A stretch of DNA of 64,000 nt. Source: Pseudoalteromonas sp. S16_S37. Lineage in GTDB: Bacteria > Pseudomonadota > Gammaproteobacteria > Enterobacterales > Alteromonadaceae. Under the pieces are notes generated by a model. The model was not told where the DNA came from. It made no database searches and saw nothing but the letters and a program-made list of their open reading frames with translations. The DNA lies in assembly GCF_014694405.1 (NCBI RefSeq), contig NZ_JAAUWV010000003.1, forward strand, positions 124,001 to 188,000, given 5' to 3'. A program made the position numbers and the translations under genes. Below, in pieces: positions 9,677-17,834 of the stretch (its first letter is position 1; each line of letters starts with the position of its first letter).

Positions 9677-9885
9677 TGACTATCCTGTTTAAATCCTTAT
9701 TACCGAGTAATAAATTGGGCTCAAATACCCCATTTATACATAGAACGTTAAGGCTTGACTGGCTATGTTTGTATGTCCAAAGTGAACCATTTTGGTGTGC
9801 TATCACTTTAATCAGTTTTTAACTATTGATCGAGCCTTAACCGATGAGACTTTGATCTGATAACTTATTTTTTGGAGTAATCAAT

Positions 9886-10599
9886 GTGAAAGAAGCATTT
9901 AGCAAACATATTGGCGCGGCAAGTATCATTTCTGCTGGTCTAGTGTTAAGTACGTGGCTAATGTCACATGCTTTTCAAGATATAAAGGAAATGGAAAGGA
10001 CCGTTGAGGTTAAAGGCCTTGCTGAACAAGAAGTGATGGCTGATACCGTTATTTGGCCTGTTTTTTACAAAGATGCTGACAATGATTTAGAAACGTTAGT
10101 TGCTAGAATAGAAAAAAAGAATTCAGCCATTCGTGCTTTTTTGACTCTACATGGCTTTGATGAGGGGGAGATCACCCAAGCAACGCCTTCGATTGTAGAT
10201 AAATATGCTCAGGAATATAGCCAGAATGAAGGTGGATTTCGTTATATCGCTAAATCTGGCATGACGGTATTCAGTCATCAACCCGTTAAGGTAAAGCAGG
10301 CATTGAATGAGTTAAACTCGCTTGCTAAACAAGGGATAGCAATAACCCAAGACGATTACCAAAACCGGATTGAATACATGTTTACTGGCCTTAATGACAT
10401 TAAACCTCAGATGGTACAAGAAGCAACGCAAAAGGCCCGTGAAGTGGCGCTTAAATTTGCAAAAGATTCTGATTCGCAGTTAGGTAAAATAAAATCAGCG
10501 CGTCAAGGCCAGTTCAGTATTAGTGATAGAGATAGCAACACACCACAGATAAAGACGGTAAGAGTGGTGACCAGTGTTGAATATTATTTGTCAGATTGA
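9886..10599 (+). CDS. SIMPL-domain (DUF541) protein, membrane-anchored
   Basis: This protein of 237 residues has one hydrophobic N-terminal segment (about 9-29, uncleaved anchor or signal) followed by a SIMPL domain. The domain shows the typical opening RTVEVKGLAEQEVMADTVIW and the helix QEATQKAREVALKFAKDS near residue 180. The start is GTG at 9886, since the ATG two bases earlier reads straight into TGA. A TTGGAG Shine-Dalgarno sits 8 bases before GTG. SIMPL proteins are periplasmic or envelope proteins of poorly known function, with some linked to oxidative stress. The 3' end overlaps the convergent solute-binding gene by 16 bases. Confidence 0.85.
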   Translation: MKEAFSKHIGAASIISAGLVLSTWLMSHAFQDIKEMERTVEVKGLAEQEVMADTVIWPVFYKDADNDLETLVARIEKKNSAIRAFLTLHGFDEGEITQATPSIVDKYAQEYSQNEGGFRYIAKSGMTVFSHQPVKVKQALNELNSLAKQGIAITQDDYQNRIEYMFTGLNDIKPQMVQEATQKAREVALKFAKDSDSQLGKIKSARQGQFSISDRDSNTPQIKTVRVVTSVEYYLSD

Positions 10600-11348
10600 G
10601 GCAATGGCAGCTGCCAGCGTGTGAGTATTTGTTCGTAGACACCACTGGCTTTGATATATGCCATCGCGGCGCTTAATTTTTCTGCGATTTCTGGCTTAAG
10701 TTGCTTGCTGGCACAAAGCCACAGCTGCGAGGGGAAATCAGTTAAATGCAGCTTTTTTTCTATTAGAGCAGGGTCTAGGCCACTTCTGATTATTTCATTT
10801 TGCAGTGTTAGCGTATTGGTAAGCACCAGATCAATACGCTGCTTGTAAAGTAGTTGCCACAGCTGTTTGTAGTGCCCAACCAAGACTAGATTGTCATCTT
10901 CACTAAATCCGGCCTGTTGTAAAAATCGTGCGCTTGAATAGCCTCTAATGGTACTGACGCGAAAACTTTGTGCCGCACTCAGAGTCTCAGGGTTGACGGG
11001 GTTACTGGCCAAACTAACAAGGTAGGCATCGGCAAAGTAGCTTTGTGATATCCAAGTAAAATGGGCTTCTCGCTCAGCTGTTCTAAGCAATGAGAGCATC
11101 AACGCATCTGGCTTTTCTTGCAGCTCTTTGTACGCTCTGGCCATGGGTAAAATCGAAAACTCCCCCTTAAGATCTGCATGTTTCAGTGCGGCTTTGGTAA
11201 TTTCGACAAGGGCACCAGAGGCATTACCTTGGGCATTTTTAAAGTGATATGGGGGTAAATCTTCGGCATAAAATGTCAGAGCTTGGGCATAAAGCAGGGG
11301 GCTTAGAAACAGCGCGATAAAGCTAAAACAACGTAACACTTTGCTCAT
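10584..11348 (-). CDS. Periplasmic solute-binding protein, family 3 (amino-acid-type)
   Basis: This protein of 254 residues has a signal peptide ending near ALLYAQA (about residue 23). The mature part starts LTFYAEDLPPYHF, the usual first strand of SBP_bac_3 domains, and carries ISQSYFADAYLVSLA, like the hinge region of this fold. No permease or ATPase gene is adjacent, so it is an orphan binding protein rather than part of a visible ABC operon. Many Alteromonadales carry several such orphans. It converges on and overlaps the SIMPL gene. The ligand cannot be read from sequence. Confidence 0.82.
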   Translation of the reverse strand: MSKVLRCFSFIALFLSPLLYAQALTFYAEDLPPYHFKNAQGNASGALVEITKAALKHADLKGEFSILPMARAYKELQEKPDALMLSLLRTAEREAHFTWISQSYFADAYLVSLASNPVNPETLSAAQSFRVSTIRGYSSARFLQQAGFSEDDNLVLVGHYKQLWQLLYKQRIDLVLTNTLTLQNEIIRSGLDPALIEKKLHLTDFPSQLWLCASKQLKPEIAEKLSAAMAYIKASGVYEQILTRWQLPLPQSDK

Positions 11349-11432
11349 ACTACCTCCAACATTCGAAAATCCATTGTAGATAAATTATGTGCTCACGTAT
11401 ATGGAAGGGTTGCTGTTAGGGTAAAGTTTTCT

Positions 11433-11456
11433 AAAAAGCGCATAAGAACATACGCT
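11433..11456 (-). terminator. Probable terminator after the Nudix gene
   Basis: Read on the minus strand, AGCGTATG-TTCT-TATGCGCT forms an 8-bp stem with two G-U pairs, followed directly by a short T run. It lies 20 bases past the Nudix stop codon and ahead of the solute-binding gene. Confidence 0.55.
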
Positions 11457-11475
11457 CTTTGGGGGAAGTCTGTGC

Positions 11476-11988
11476 TTACACCATTAACTCAGCTTTTATT
11501 TTTTCCAGTAAGTACAGTTCTCTTATGAGTGATTGCCCCTGTTTATCACTTTTTGCTAAGGTGTTTTTATTGTGCGCAATCGCCTTATCAATGTTGACCC
11601 AAACCGGTTTCATGCCATTGGCATGCTCGTAGTCTTCCATTTGAGGTTGACTAAATTCACCGCATATTTCACATAGGTAGCAATCTGAAACAATGTGGAT
11701 ATTGTCATAGTCCGGTTTGTACCAAGGGCGGTATTCTTCATATCGTCCAAAGGGCGTTATGTTGGTTAAACTTTTTGCACCTGTCTCTTCTTGTAGCTCT
11801 CGCAGTAGCGCCTGTTCAATTGTTTCGTGTTCATCCACGCCACCACCTGGCAGTGAGTAATCATCATATCTTGCGGTATATAACAATAAAATATCCTTAC
11901 CTTTGAGCACAATTGCTCGTGCTGTATGGCGAGTAAAGCAGCTGCCAAGAGGGGCATTATCCGCGGTTGAGTTGAGGTTTCGCATCAT
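11476..11988 (-). CDS. Nudix hydrolase
   Basis: This protein of 170 residues contains a complete Nudix box near residues 48-70: GGGVDEHETIEQALLREL, then QEETG, matching G-x5-E-x7-REU-x-EE-x-G-U. The glutamates bind the magnesium used to cleave nucleoside-diphosphate-linked substrates. The start has two successive ATGs (MMRN). A preceding basic segment and the YSLP strand fit an ADP-ribose or nucleotide type, but the substrate is not determinable. No operon partner is evident; the next gene upstream is a reductase with its own terminator-like hairpin. Confidence 0.88.
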   Translation of the reverse strand: MMRNLNSTADNAPLGSCFTRHTARAIVLKGKDILLLYTARYDDYSLPGGGVDEHETIEQALLRELQEETGAKSLTNITPFGRYEEYRPWYKPDYDNIHIVSDCYLCEICGEFSQPQMEDYEHANGMKPVWVNIDKAIAHNKNTLAKSDKQGQSLIRELYLLEKIKAELMV

Positions 11989-12067
11989 GCTTCATATCTT
12001 AAGTGACGTAACTTGGCGGCGCATTATACGCTAATTAACGCCACCTTTGGACAAAGGTTTTGAAATG

Positions 12068-12086
12068 GGGCCTGCAAAGCAGGCCC
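12068..12086 (-). terminator. Hairpin after the aldo/keto reductase gene
   Basis: GGGCCTGC-AAA-GCAGGCCC is a perfect 8-bp GC-rich stem 11 bases beyond the reductase stop. The T tract on the minus strand is weak (CATTTCAAAAC), so it may be an imperfect terminator or an RNA-stabilising hairpin. Confidence 0.55.
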
Positions 12087-12097
12087 AAAAGTGGTGA

Positions 12098-13150
12098 TTA
12101 ATAAGGGGATGGAAAGCGTTGTAATACGGCGCCAATGTCGCTTAACTGTGTCTCACTTAAGTGCAAATCAAAGGCATGAATGTCTTCTTTTAATTGGCAC
12201 ATGGAAGTTGCACCAATAATTGTTGATGTAACGCCATCAATTTGATTAACCCATGCGAGCGCCAATTGTGCCGGGGTTACACCATATTGCTGAGCTAACG
12301 AAATATATTCTTTAACCGCTTGATTTGCTTGTGGTGTATCTCTAAATAAGCCATTGCGTTGCATATAAGTCCAGCGTGAGCCTTCAGGTCGGGCGCCATC
12401 TATGTATTTACCAGTTAATGATCCTGCCGCCAGTGGTGACCATGGTAAATAGGCGATGTCTTCATGAACACAGTTTTCAATTAAATATGGCCAATCTTTG
12501 GTATGTAACAGGTTAAATTCATTTTGAATTGCGACGGGTCTGGCGAGGTTATGCTCCAAACTTAAACGCAAATAAGTGTTTATGCCCCACGTGGTATCGT
12601 CTGATAACCCCCAGTGGCGGATTTTTCCTTGAGTAATGCAGGTTTGCAGTGCCTGTAAAATATCAAGCATTGACTCGACTTCTGCATCCCGGTCTGTCTC
12701 TGAAAACGTCACCATACCAGGCCAGTGCTTGGCAAAGTGAGGAGACGTTCGATTTGGCCAATGAAGCTGATAAAGGTCGATATAATCAGTGTTTAAACGG
12801 GATAGAGAGTCATCAACGGCTTGGATAATAGAGCGTCCGCAGATAGGCGCACCTTCACGTATCCAGCTTACACCGCCGCCTGATATTTTTGTTGCCAGCA
12901 CTAGTTGCTCGCGCTTTTCGCGATGTCGAGCTAGCCAATTGCCAATGATGGCTTCAGTTTGACCATAGGTTTGTGCTGATGGTGGCACGGCGTACAGCTC
13001 AGCCGTATCAATAAAGTTTATACCTTGGCTTAGTGCATAGTTAATTTGTTCATCGGCATCATGTTGATTGTTCTGCAAACCCCAGGTCATGCTCCCCAAA
13101 CAGACTCTAGAAACCTCGAGTTCGCTACTGCCTAGTCGACTAAATTGCAT
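12098..13150 (-). CDS. Aldo/keto reductase, Tas-like
   Basis: This 350-residue protein follows the Tas branch of the aldo/keto reductases. It opens MQFSRLGSSELEVSRVCLGSM, has the catalytic-site segment GINFIDTAELYAVPP with Asp and Tyr, and YIDLYQLHWPNR with the active-site His, and ends with the NADPH-binding helix region STIIGATSMCQLKEDI. The fold is a TIM barrel that reduces carbonyls with NADPH in the cytoplasm. The physiological substrate is unknown; E. coli Tas was found as a suppressor of tyrosine auxotrophy. It is divergent from dinB, with about 140 bases between the two starts. Confidence 0.87.
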   Translation of the reverse strand: MQFSRLGSSELEVSRVCLGSMTWGLQNNQHDADEQINYALSQGINFIDTAELYAVPPSAQTYGQTEAIIGNWLARHREKREQLVLATKISGGGVSWIREGAPICGRSIIQAVDDSLSRLNTDYIDLYQLHWPNRTSPHFAKHWPGMVTFSETDRDAEVESMLDILQALQTCITQGKIRHWGLSDDTTWGINTYLRLSLEHNLARPVAIQNEFNLLHTKDWPYLIENCVHEDIAYLPWSPLAAGSLTGKYIDGARPEGSRWTYMQRNGLFRDTPQANQAVKEYISLAQQYGVTPAQLALAWVNQIDGVTSTIIGATSMCQLKEDIHAFDLHLSETQLSDIGAVLQRFPSPY

Positions 13151-13264
13151 GCTAAATCCTTGTTATAAGTTAGGTTCGACGATTAACGTCAAGACTAAAC
13201 CAGTTTAGAGCATTCAAAGCGCGAGTAAAAGTTGCAAGATACCGAAAGTTATGAACATAATAGC

Positions 13265-13280
13265 CTGTATATAAATACAG
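13265..13280 (+). promoter_or_regulatory. LexA (SOS) box upstream of dinB
   Basis: CTGTATATAAATACAG is an exact CTGT-N8-ACAG palindrome, the LexA consensus of gammaproteobacteria, with the AT-alternating centre of strong sites. It ends 10 bases before the dinB ATG, so LexA binding would block the promoter or the transcript start itself. It is about 115 bases from the start of the divergent reductase gene, so it most likely serves dinB. Confidence 0.9.
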
Positions 13281-13290
13281 TATTTTGAAC

Positions 13291-14352
13291 ATGCGAAAAT
13301 TCATACATATTGATATGGATTGTTTTTATGCCGCCGTTGAGATGCGCGACAATCCAGAACTTGCAAAAGTCCCCATGGCGATTGGTGGAAATAGCCATCG
13401 TGGCGTTTTGTCTACTTCTAACTATTTGGCGCGTGAATACGGTGTCCGCTCAGCTATGTCCAACTATCAAGCTAAGAAATTATGCCCTCATTTAGTGATA
13501 GTGCCCGGCAGAATGTCTGTTTATAAGGAAGTGTCTGCACAAATAAGAGGGATTTTTGCTCGCTATACCAATCTAATCGAACCGCTGTCTTTAGATGAAG
13601 CTTACTTGGATGTAACAGACTGTGCGCAGTTGGGAGGCAGTGCCACCTTGATAGCACAGCAAATTCGCGCTGATATCGAAAGGGAAACAGGCTTAACCGC
13701 CTCAGCGGGTATCGCCCCCATCAAGTTTTTAGCCAAAATCGCCAGCGATGAAAACAAACCCAACGGTCAGTTTGTTATAACCCCCAACGATGTTAATGAC
13801 TTTATTGACACCTTGCCTTTAAAAAAAATCCCAGGAGTTGGCAAGGTTACACAGCAAAAGCTATTGGCGCTTGGCTTTCAATATGGCTGTGACATTAAAG
13901 CAAGTAGTGAAGACTTTTTATATCAACGCTTTGGTAAATTTGGCTTACAGCTTTGGCGGCGTTGCCATGGTATTGACGAGCGACAGGTTGAAACCCACAG
14001 AGTAAGAAAGTCTGTGGGAGTTGAGACAACATTTAGTGAAGACACCAACGATGAAATTGAGTTAACTCGACGTTTGGCTGAGTCATTGTTTCCTGAGCTA
14101 ACTCGTCGAGCTCAGCCTTATATTGAAAATAGAGGAATGAATAAGCTGGGCGTAAAAGTGAAGTTTTTTGATTTTCAAGTTGTAAGCAAAGAGTGCCAAT
14201 ACGATAGTTTAAACCTTGACGTTTTATCATCATTGCTAAAAGAGTTACTCGCTCGTTATCCGAGTAAGCCAGTGCGTTTGATAGGGATTAATATTGGTCT
14301 TCTCGAGAGCAAAAACGACCAAGCTCAGCTGGGTCTATTTGACTGCGACTAA
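13291..14352 (+). CDS. dinB: DNA polymerase IV, Y family
   Basis: This error-prone translesion polymerase has 353 residues from ATG 13291 (MRKFIHIDMDCFYAAVEMRD); a TTG two codons earlier is in frame but not needed. The metal ligands are visible: D8 in HIDMD, and D102 and E103 in SLDEAYLDV. The helix-hairpin-helix LKKIPGVGKVTQQKL lies near residue 185. The C terminus QLGLFDCD is a probable beta-clamp binding motif. SOS control is shown by the LexA box ending 10 bases upstream. There is no strong Shine-Dalgarno between box and start. Length agrees with E. coli DinB (351). Confidence 0.95.
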   Translation: MRKFIHIDMDCFYAAVEMRDNPELAKVPMAIGGNSHRGVLSTSNYLAREYGVRSAMSNYQAKKLCPHLVIVPGRMSVYKEVSAQIRGIFARYTNLIEPLSLDEAYLDVTDCAQLGGSATLIAQQIRADIERETGLTASAGIAPIKFLAKIASDENKPNGQFVITPNDVNDFIDTLPLKKIPGVGKVTQQKLLALGFQYGCDIKASSEDFLYQRFGKFGLQLWRRCHGIDERQVETHRVRKSVGVETTFSEDTNDEIELTRRLAESLFPELTRRAQPYIENRGMNKLGVKVKFFDFQVVSKECQYDSLNLDVLSSLLKELLARYPSKPVRLIGINIGLLESKNDQAQLGLFDCD

Positions 14353-14428
14353 AAGGTAAGTGCTTTTTTTGTTAACTATGTTAATTTCACACGCTAAGCT
14401 AATACAAAAATAAGAGCAGGAGCCTAGA

Positions 14429-16114
14429 ATGCAGTCAATCATGATAGTGCTATTTGGCATCATTGGTATGCTATTTGGCTGGTTTTTTTATTCAAAATTT
14501 ATTGCCGAAAAAATCTTCAAAATGGACGACAATTTTGTCACTCCAGCACATGAACTAAATGATGGCGTTGACTTTGTACCAACCAATAAGGTGGTATTGT
14601 GGGGGCACCATTTTACCTCTGTTGCAGGCGCAGCACCAATTGTAGGACCGGCGATTGCTGTTTATTGGGGCTGGGTGCCAGCGGTATTGTGGGTGGTGAT
14701 AGGAACCATCTTTTTTGCCGGTGTGCATGATATGGGAGCCCTTTGGGCAAGTGCCCGCCACAAAGGCAAGTCGATGGGGGCGCTGTCAGAAACGGTTATC
14801 GGTAAACGTACTCGCGCACTGTTTATGATAGTTGTATTTCTTGTTTTACTGATGGTGAATGCAGTATTTGGAGTGGTGATTGCCAACTCATTTGTTGCCA
14901 ACCCAAGTGCAGTGTTCCCTGCATGGGCTGCAATCGCGGTTGCCTTAGTCATTGGCCAGTTACTTAAAAAGCAGGTGCCGTTAGTACCACTTTGTGTGAT
15001 AGGGGTGGCGATTTTATATGCCTCGGTTTATATGGGCTCTAGCATGCCCTTGGCATTGCCTTCTGAGCTATTTGGCTTATCGGATAAGGCTAGTTGGATT
15101 GTGATCCTCTTTATCTATGCGGCGGTGGCTTCTCTATTACCTGTGTGGATGTTGTTGCAGCCTCGAGATTTTATTAACGGCATGCAATTATTGGTTGGCT
15201 TGGTATTGCTCTATGGCGCGGTATTTGTGGTTATGCCAGATATCACTGCACCGGCATTCAATACCCAAATGGCTAGCGAAACGCCAAGCATCATACCGCT
15301 TCTATTCGTTACCATCGCCTGTGGCGCGGTATCTGGTTTTCATGGCATAGTGTCATCGGGCACCAGCTCTAAGCAATTAAATAAAGAAACGGATGGTCGA
15401 TTTGTTGGTTATTTGGGGGCTGTTGGTGAAGGCTCATTGGCGCTGATCACGCTAGTGGCTGTCAGTGGTGTGATGCTGGCTGTATCACCACAGCAATGGC
15501 ACGAAATTTACAGTCATTTAGGTGCAGGCAGTGTCGGGGCATTTATCACTGGTGGCTCTAATTTGATCAACAGTGGTTGGGGGATTCCTGCAGAAATCGC
15601 TGCGACGCTATTAGCTGTTATGGTGGTGTTATTTGCTGGTACAACGATGGACTCTGGCGTGCGATTACAACGCTATATCATTCAAGAATGGGGTGAGATA
15701 TATCAGCTCAAAGCATTGCAAAATGGCATAGTGGCAACATTAATTGCGGTGGGTTGTTGTTTGCTTCTGGCTTTTGGTGCTGGTGGCTCGTCAGGCAGTG
15801 GCGGCATGATCATTTGGCCGTTGTTTGGCTCAACCAATCAAATACTCGCAAGCCTTACCTTGTTAGTTATTTCGGTCTATTTAATCAAGCTTGGGCGCCC
15901 TGCAAAGTATACCTTGATACCCATGAGCTTTGTTTTACTGATGGCCTTCTTCGCGGGAATAATCAAACTACAAGAATATTACCAGCAAGGTAACTGGTTA
16001 TTGGTGGGGTTAGATATTATCGTGCTGGTGGTGAGTGTATTAGTGATGCTTGAGGCTTGGTCAGTTATTAGTAAACATAACCGTACCGCGGCGCAAAGTG
16101 CCAGCCAGCAATAA
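14429..16114 (+). CDS. CstA-family transporter (carbon starvation protein)
   Basis: This protein of 561 residues is very hydrophobic, with about 14-16 membrane segments. It contains the CstA hallmark region VLWGHHFTSVAGAAPIVGPA (about residues 57-76) and the loop DMGALWASARHKGKS. It is shorter than E. coli CstA (about 700) and matches the compact CstA group. Family members take up pyruvate or peptides across the inner membrane. It begins with a clear GAGCAGGAG ribosome site. It ends at a hairpin (16155-16184) that also carries the ribosome site of the next gene, an aminopeptidase, which could act on imported peptides. Confidence 0.87.
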   Translation: MQSIMIVLFGIIGMLFGWFFYSKFIAEKIFKMDDNFVTPAHELNDGVDFVPTNKVVLWGHHFTSVAGAAPIVGPAIAVYWGWVPAVLWVVIGTIFFAGVHDMGALWASARHKGKSMGALSETVIGKRTRALFMIVVFLVLLMVNAVFGVVIANSFVANPSAVFPAWAAIAVALVIGQLLKKQVPLVPLCVIGVAILYASVYMGSSMPLALPSELFGLSDKASWIVILFIYAAVASLLPVWMLLQPRDFINGMQLLVGLVLLYGAVFVVMPDITAPAFNTQMASETPSIIPLLFVTIACGAVSGFHGIVSSGTSSKQLNKETDGRFVGYLGAVGEGSLALITLVAVSGVMLAVSPQQWHEIYSHLGAGSVGAFITGGSNLINSGWGIPAEIAATLLAVMVVLFAGTTMDSGVRLQRYIIQEWGEIYQLKALQNGIVATLIAVGCCLLLAFGAGGSSGSGGMIIWPLFGSTNQILASLTLLVISVYLIKLGRPAKYTLIPMSFVLLMAFFAGIIKLQEYYQQGNWLLVGLDIIVLVVSVLVMLEAWSVISKHNRTAAQSASQQ

Positions 16115-16154
16115 CGACTTTACTGGTAAAGCATTTTCAAATATCTCATAATCG

Positions 16155-16184
16155 GGCCCTTAATTGTAACTGAGGGCCTTTTTT
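16155..16184 (+). terminator. Terminator hairpin whose 3' arm holds the Shine-Dalgarno of the next gene
   Basis: GGCCCT (16155-16160) pairs with AGGGCC (16173-16178), followed by six T residues that abut the ATG at 16185. The only plausible Shine-Dalgarno of the aminopeptidase gene, GAGGG at 16172-16176, lies in the 3' arm, 8 bases before the ATG. The hairpin may thus both end cstA transcripts and mask the aminopeptidase start in read-through RNA. Confidence 0.75.
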
Positions 16185-17717
16185 ATGTCTTTTCCTCTCG
16201 CATTACCGTGTAATGATTTACTGAATAATAACTCAGATGCCGTGATTGTCATTGCTGCAGATGTGCATGATTTACAACACGAGTGTCTTAATCAAGCCGT
16301 AGCGCCATATCTTGCAATAGATGCAAGAATAGCGAGTAAAGCGACTCTGGTGCTTGCTGATGAGTTACCTGGTAAACGTTTAATTATTTCTCCAACTGGC
16401 CCACTTAATCGTGATTATGATGACGTGCGTCGTGTCTTTGATGCCGCAAAATCAGCTATCAATGAAGCAAAGGCTGCTGGAAGTAAAGCGCCAACTCTTC
16501 TGGTTGTGGGTGTGCCTCAAGACGAACGCTACCAAAATGCTCTACAAGTGGCTTATTTAGGTGCATGTCAGGCACTTTGGCAACCGCTAGAGGCTCGTGA
16601 ATACAGAGGTGAAAGCATAGAGCCAGTCACACAAATTAGCTTATTTGGTGCTGACGATACGGTATGCAAACAATTAAACGCGTTGGCTGCGGGCCAATAT
16701 GCGGCACGTGATTTATGTGGTACCGAGCCTGAGCGTATGGCGCCACCGAAATTTGCAGATTACTGTGTTGAGTTATTTAACAACACTTGCGTGTCTGTAG
16801 AGGTTATAAGCGATATCAATACCATAGAAAAGCAATATCCAATGTTGGGGACTGTCGCTCGTGCTTCATATGCGGTTGAGCGTCATCACCCTCGCGTGAT
16901 AAAGCTAGAGTACACGCCAAGCGGTGAAGTAAATCGTACCTTAATGTTCGTAGGTAAAGGGCTTGTTTACGATACTGGTGGTGCAGATCTTAAAGTGGGC
17001 GGCTTTATGGCGGGGATGAGTCGCGATAAAGGCGGTGCTGCATCTGTTGCTGGTTTTATGAAAGCGGTTGCAGATTACCAACCAAAAGGTGTAAAAGTAA
17101 TTGCCTACCTTGCTGTGGTGCGCAACTCAATCGGTTCAGACTGTTTTGTACCAGATGAAATCATCACATGCCGTGAAGGGTTAAAAGTACGTATCGGTAA
17201 TACCGATGCCGAAGGGCGTTTGGCAATGGGTGATTTACTAAGCGAAATGAAAGATCTCGCTAAGTCAGAAGTAAACCCCGAGTTATTTACCGTAGCAACA
17301 CTGACGGGTCATGCTGCCCGTGCGGTAGGTCCGTATAGCGCATACGTTGAAAATGGCCCAGCTCGTGCGGCTCGTGTATCACGCCAATTGGCTGATATGG
17401 GCGATTTGTGGGCCGATGGCGCTGAGTTATCACGTAGCCGTCGAGAAGATTATGATTTTGTTAAACCACGTACTTTTGCGGATGATGTACTTTCAAGTAA
17501 TAATGCGCCTTCTGCGGTTACTGCACGTGGTCACCAATTCCCTATGGCGTTTTTAGCGATTGTAGGTGGGCTAGATAAGCATGGTTGTGATTCAGAGCTG
17601 CCATTGCCTTATGTGCATATGGATATAGCTGGCAGCGGTGTTGAGGGCGGTGATTGGCAACATGGTAAGCCAACCGCAGCAACAGTGAGTAGCTTGTTCG
17701 CTCGTTATTGTATTTAA
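16185..17717 (+). CDS. Leucyl aminopeptidase family M17 (PepA/NPEPL1-like)
   Basis: This protein of 510 residues has a C-terminal M17 catalytic domain. The metal and catalytic residues can be seen in order: GKGLVYDTGGADLK (Lys, Asp, Lys), GMSRDKGGAA (Asp), and NTDAEGRL (Asp, Glu, Arg). M17 enzymes are hexameric two-metal aminopeptidases of the cytoplasm that trim N-terminal residues; some also bind DNA. The YDTGG and RDxGGAA wording is closer to the NPEPL1-like branch than to E. coli PepA. The ATG at 16185 directly follows a terminator T tract; the in-frame sequence is closed upstream by TAA at 16167, so this start is nearly forced. Confidence 0.9.
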   Translation: MSFPLALPCNDLLNNNSDAVIVIAADVHDLQHECLNQAVAPYLAIDARIASKATLVLADELPGKRLIISPTGPLNRDYDDVRRVFDAAKSAINEAKAAGSKAPTLLVVGVPQDERYQNALQVAYLGACQALWQPLEAREYRGESIEPVTQISLFGADDTVCKQLNALAAGQYAARDLCGTEPERMAPPKFADYCVELFNNTCVSVEVISDINTIEKQYPMLGTVARASYAVERHHPRVIKLEYTPSGEVNRTLMFVGKGLVYDTGGADLKVGGFMAGMSRDKGGAASVAGFMKAVADYQPKGVKVIAYLAVVRNSIGSDCFVPDEIITCREGLKVRIGNTDAEGRLAMGDLLSEMKDLAKSEVNPELFTVATLTGHAARAVGPYSAYVENGPARAARVSRQLADMGDLWADGAELSRSRREDYDFVKPRTFADDVLSSNNAPSAVTARGHQFPMAFLAIVGGLDKHGCDSELPLPYVHMDIAGSGVEGGDWQHGKPTAATVSSLFARYCI

Positions 17718-17780
17718 TCCCTCAAAACGATTAAGTGTTATTGCTAATTGGCGTAACTGCGAGTTACGCGTTAACGATAT

Positions 17781-17809
17781 AAAAAAGGGCACTCACTGTG
17801 CCCTTTTTT
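17781..17809. terminator. Bidirectional terminator between the aminopeptidase and M49-like genes
   Basis: AAAAAAGGGCAC (17781-17792) pairs perfectly with GTGCCCTTTTTT (17798-17809) around a 5-nt loop. It has A and T tracts on both sides and lies between two convergent genes. Confidence 0.92.
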
Positions 17810-17834
17810 AACTAGGTTGACTGCTTAAGTCTAA

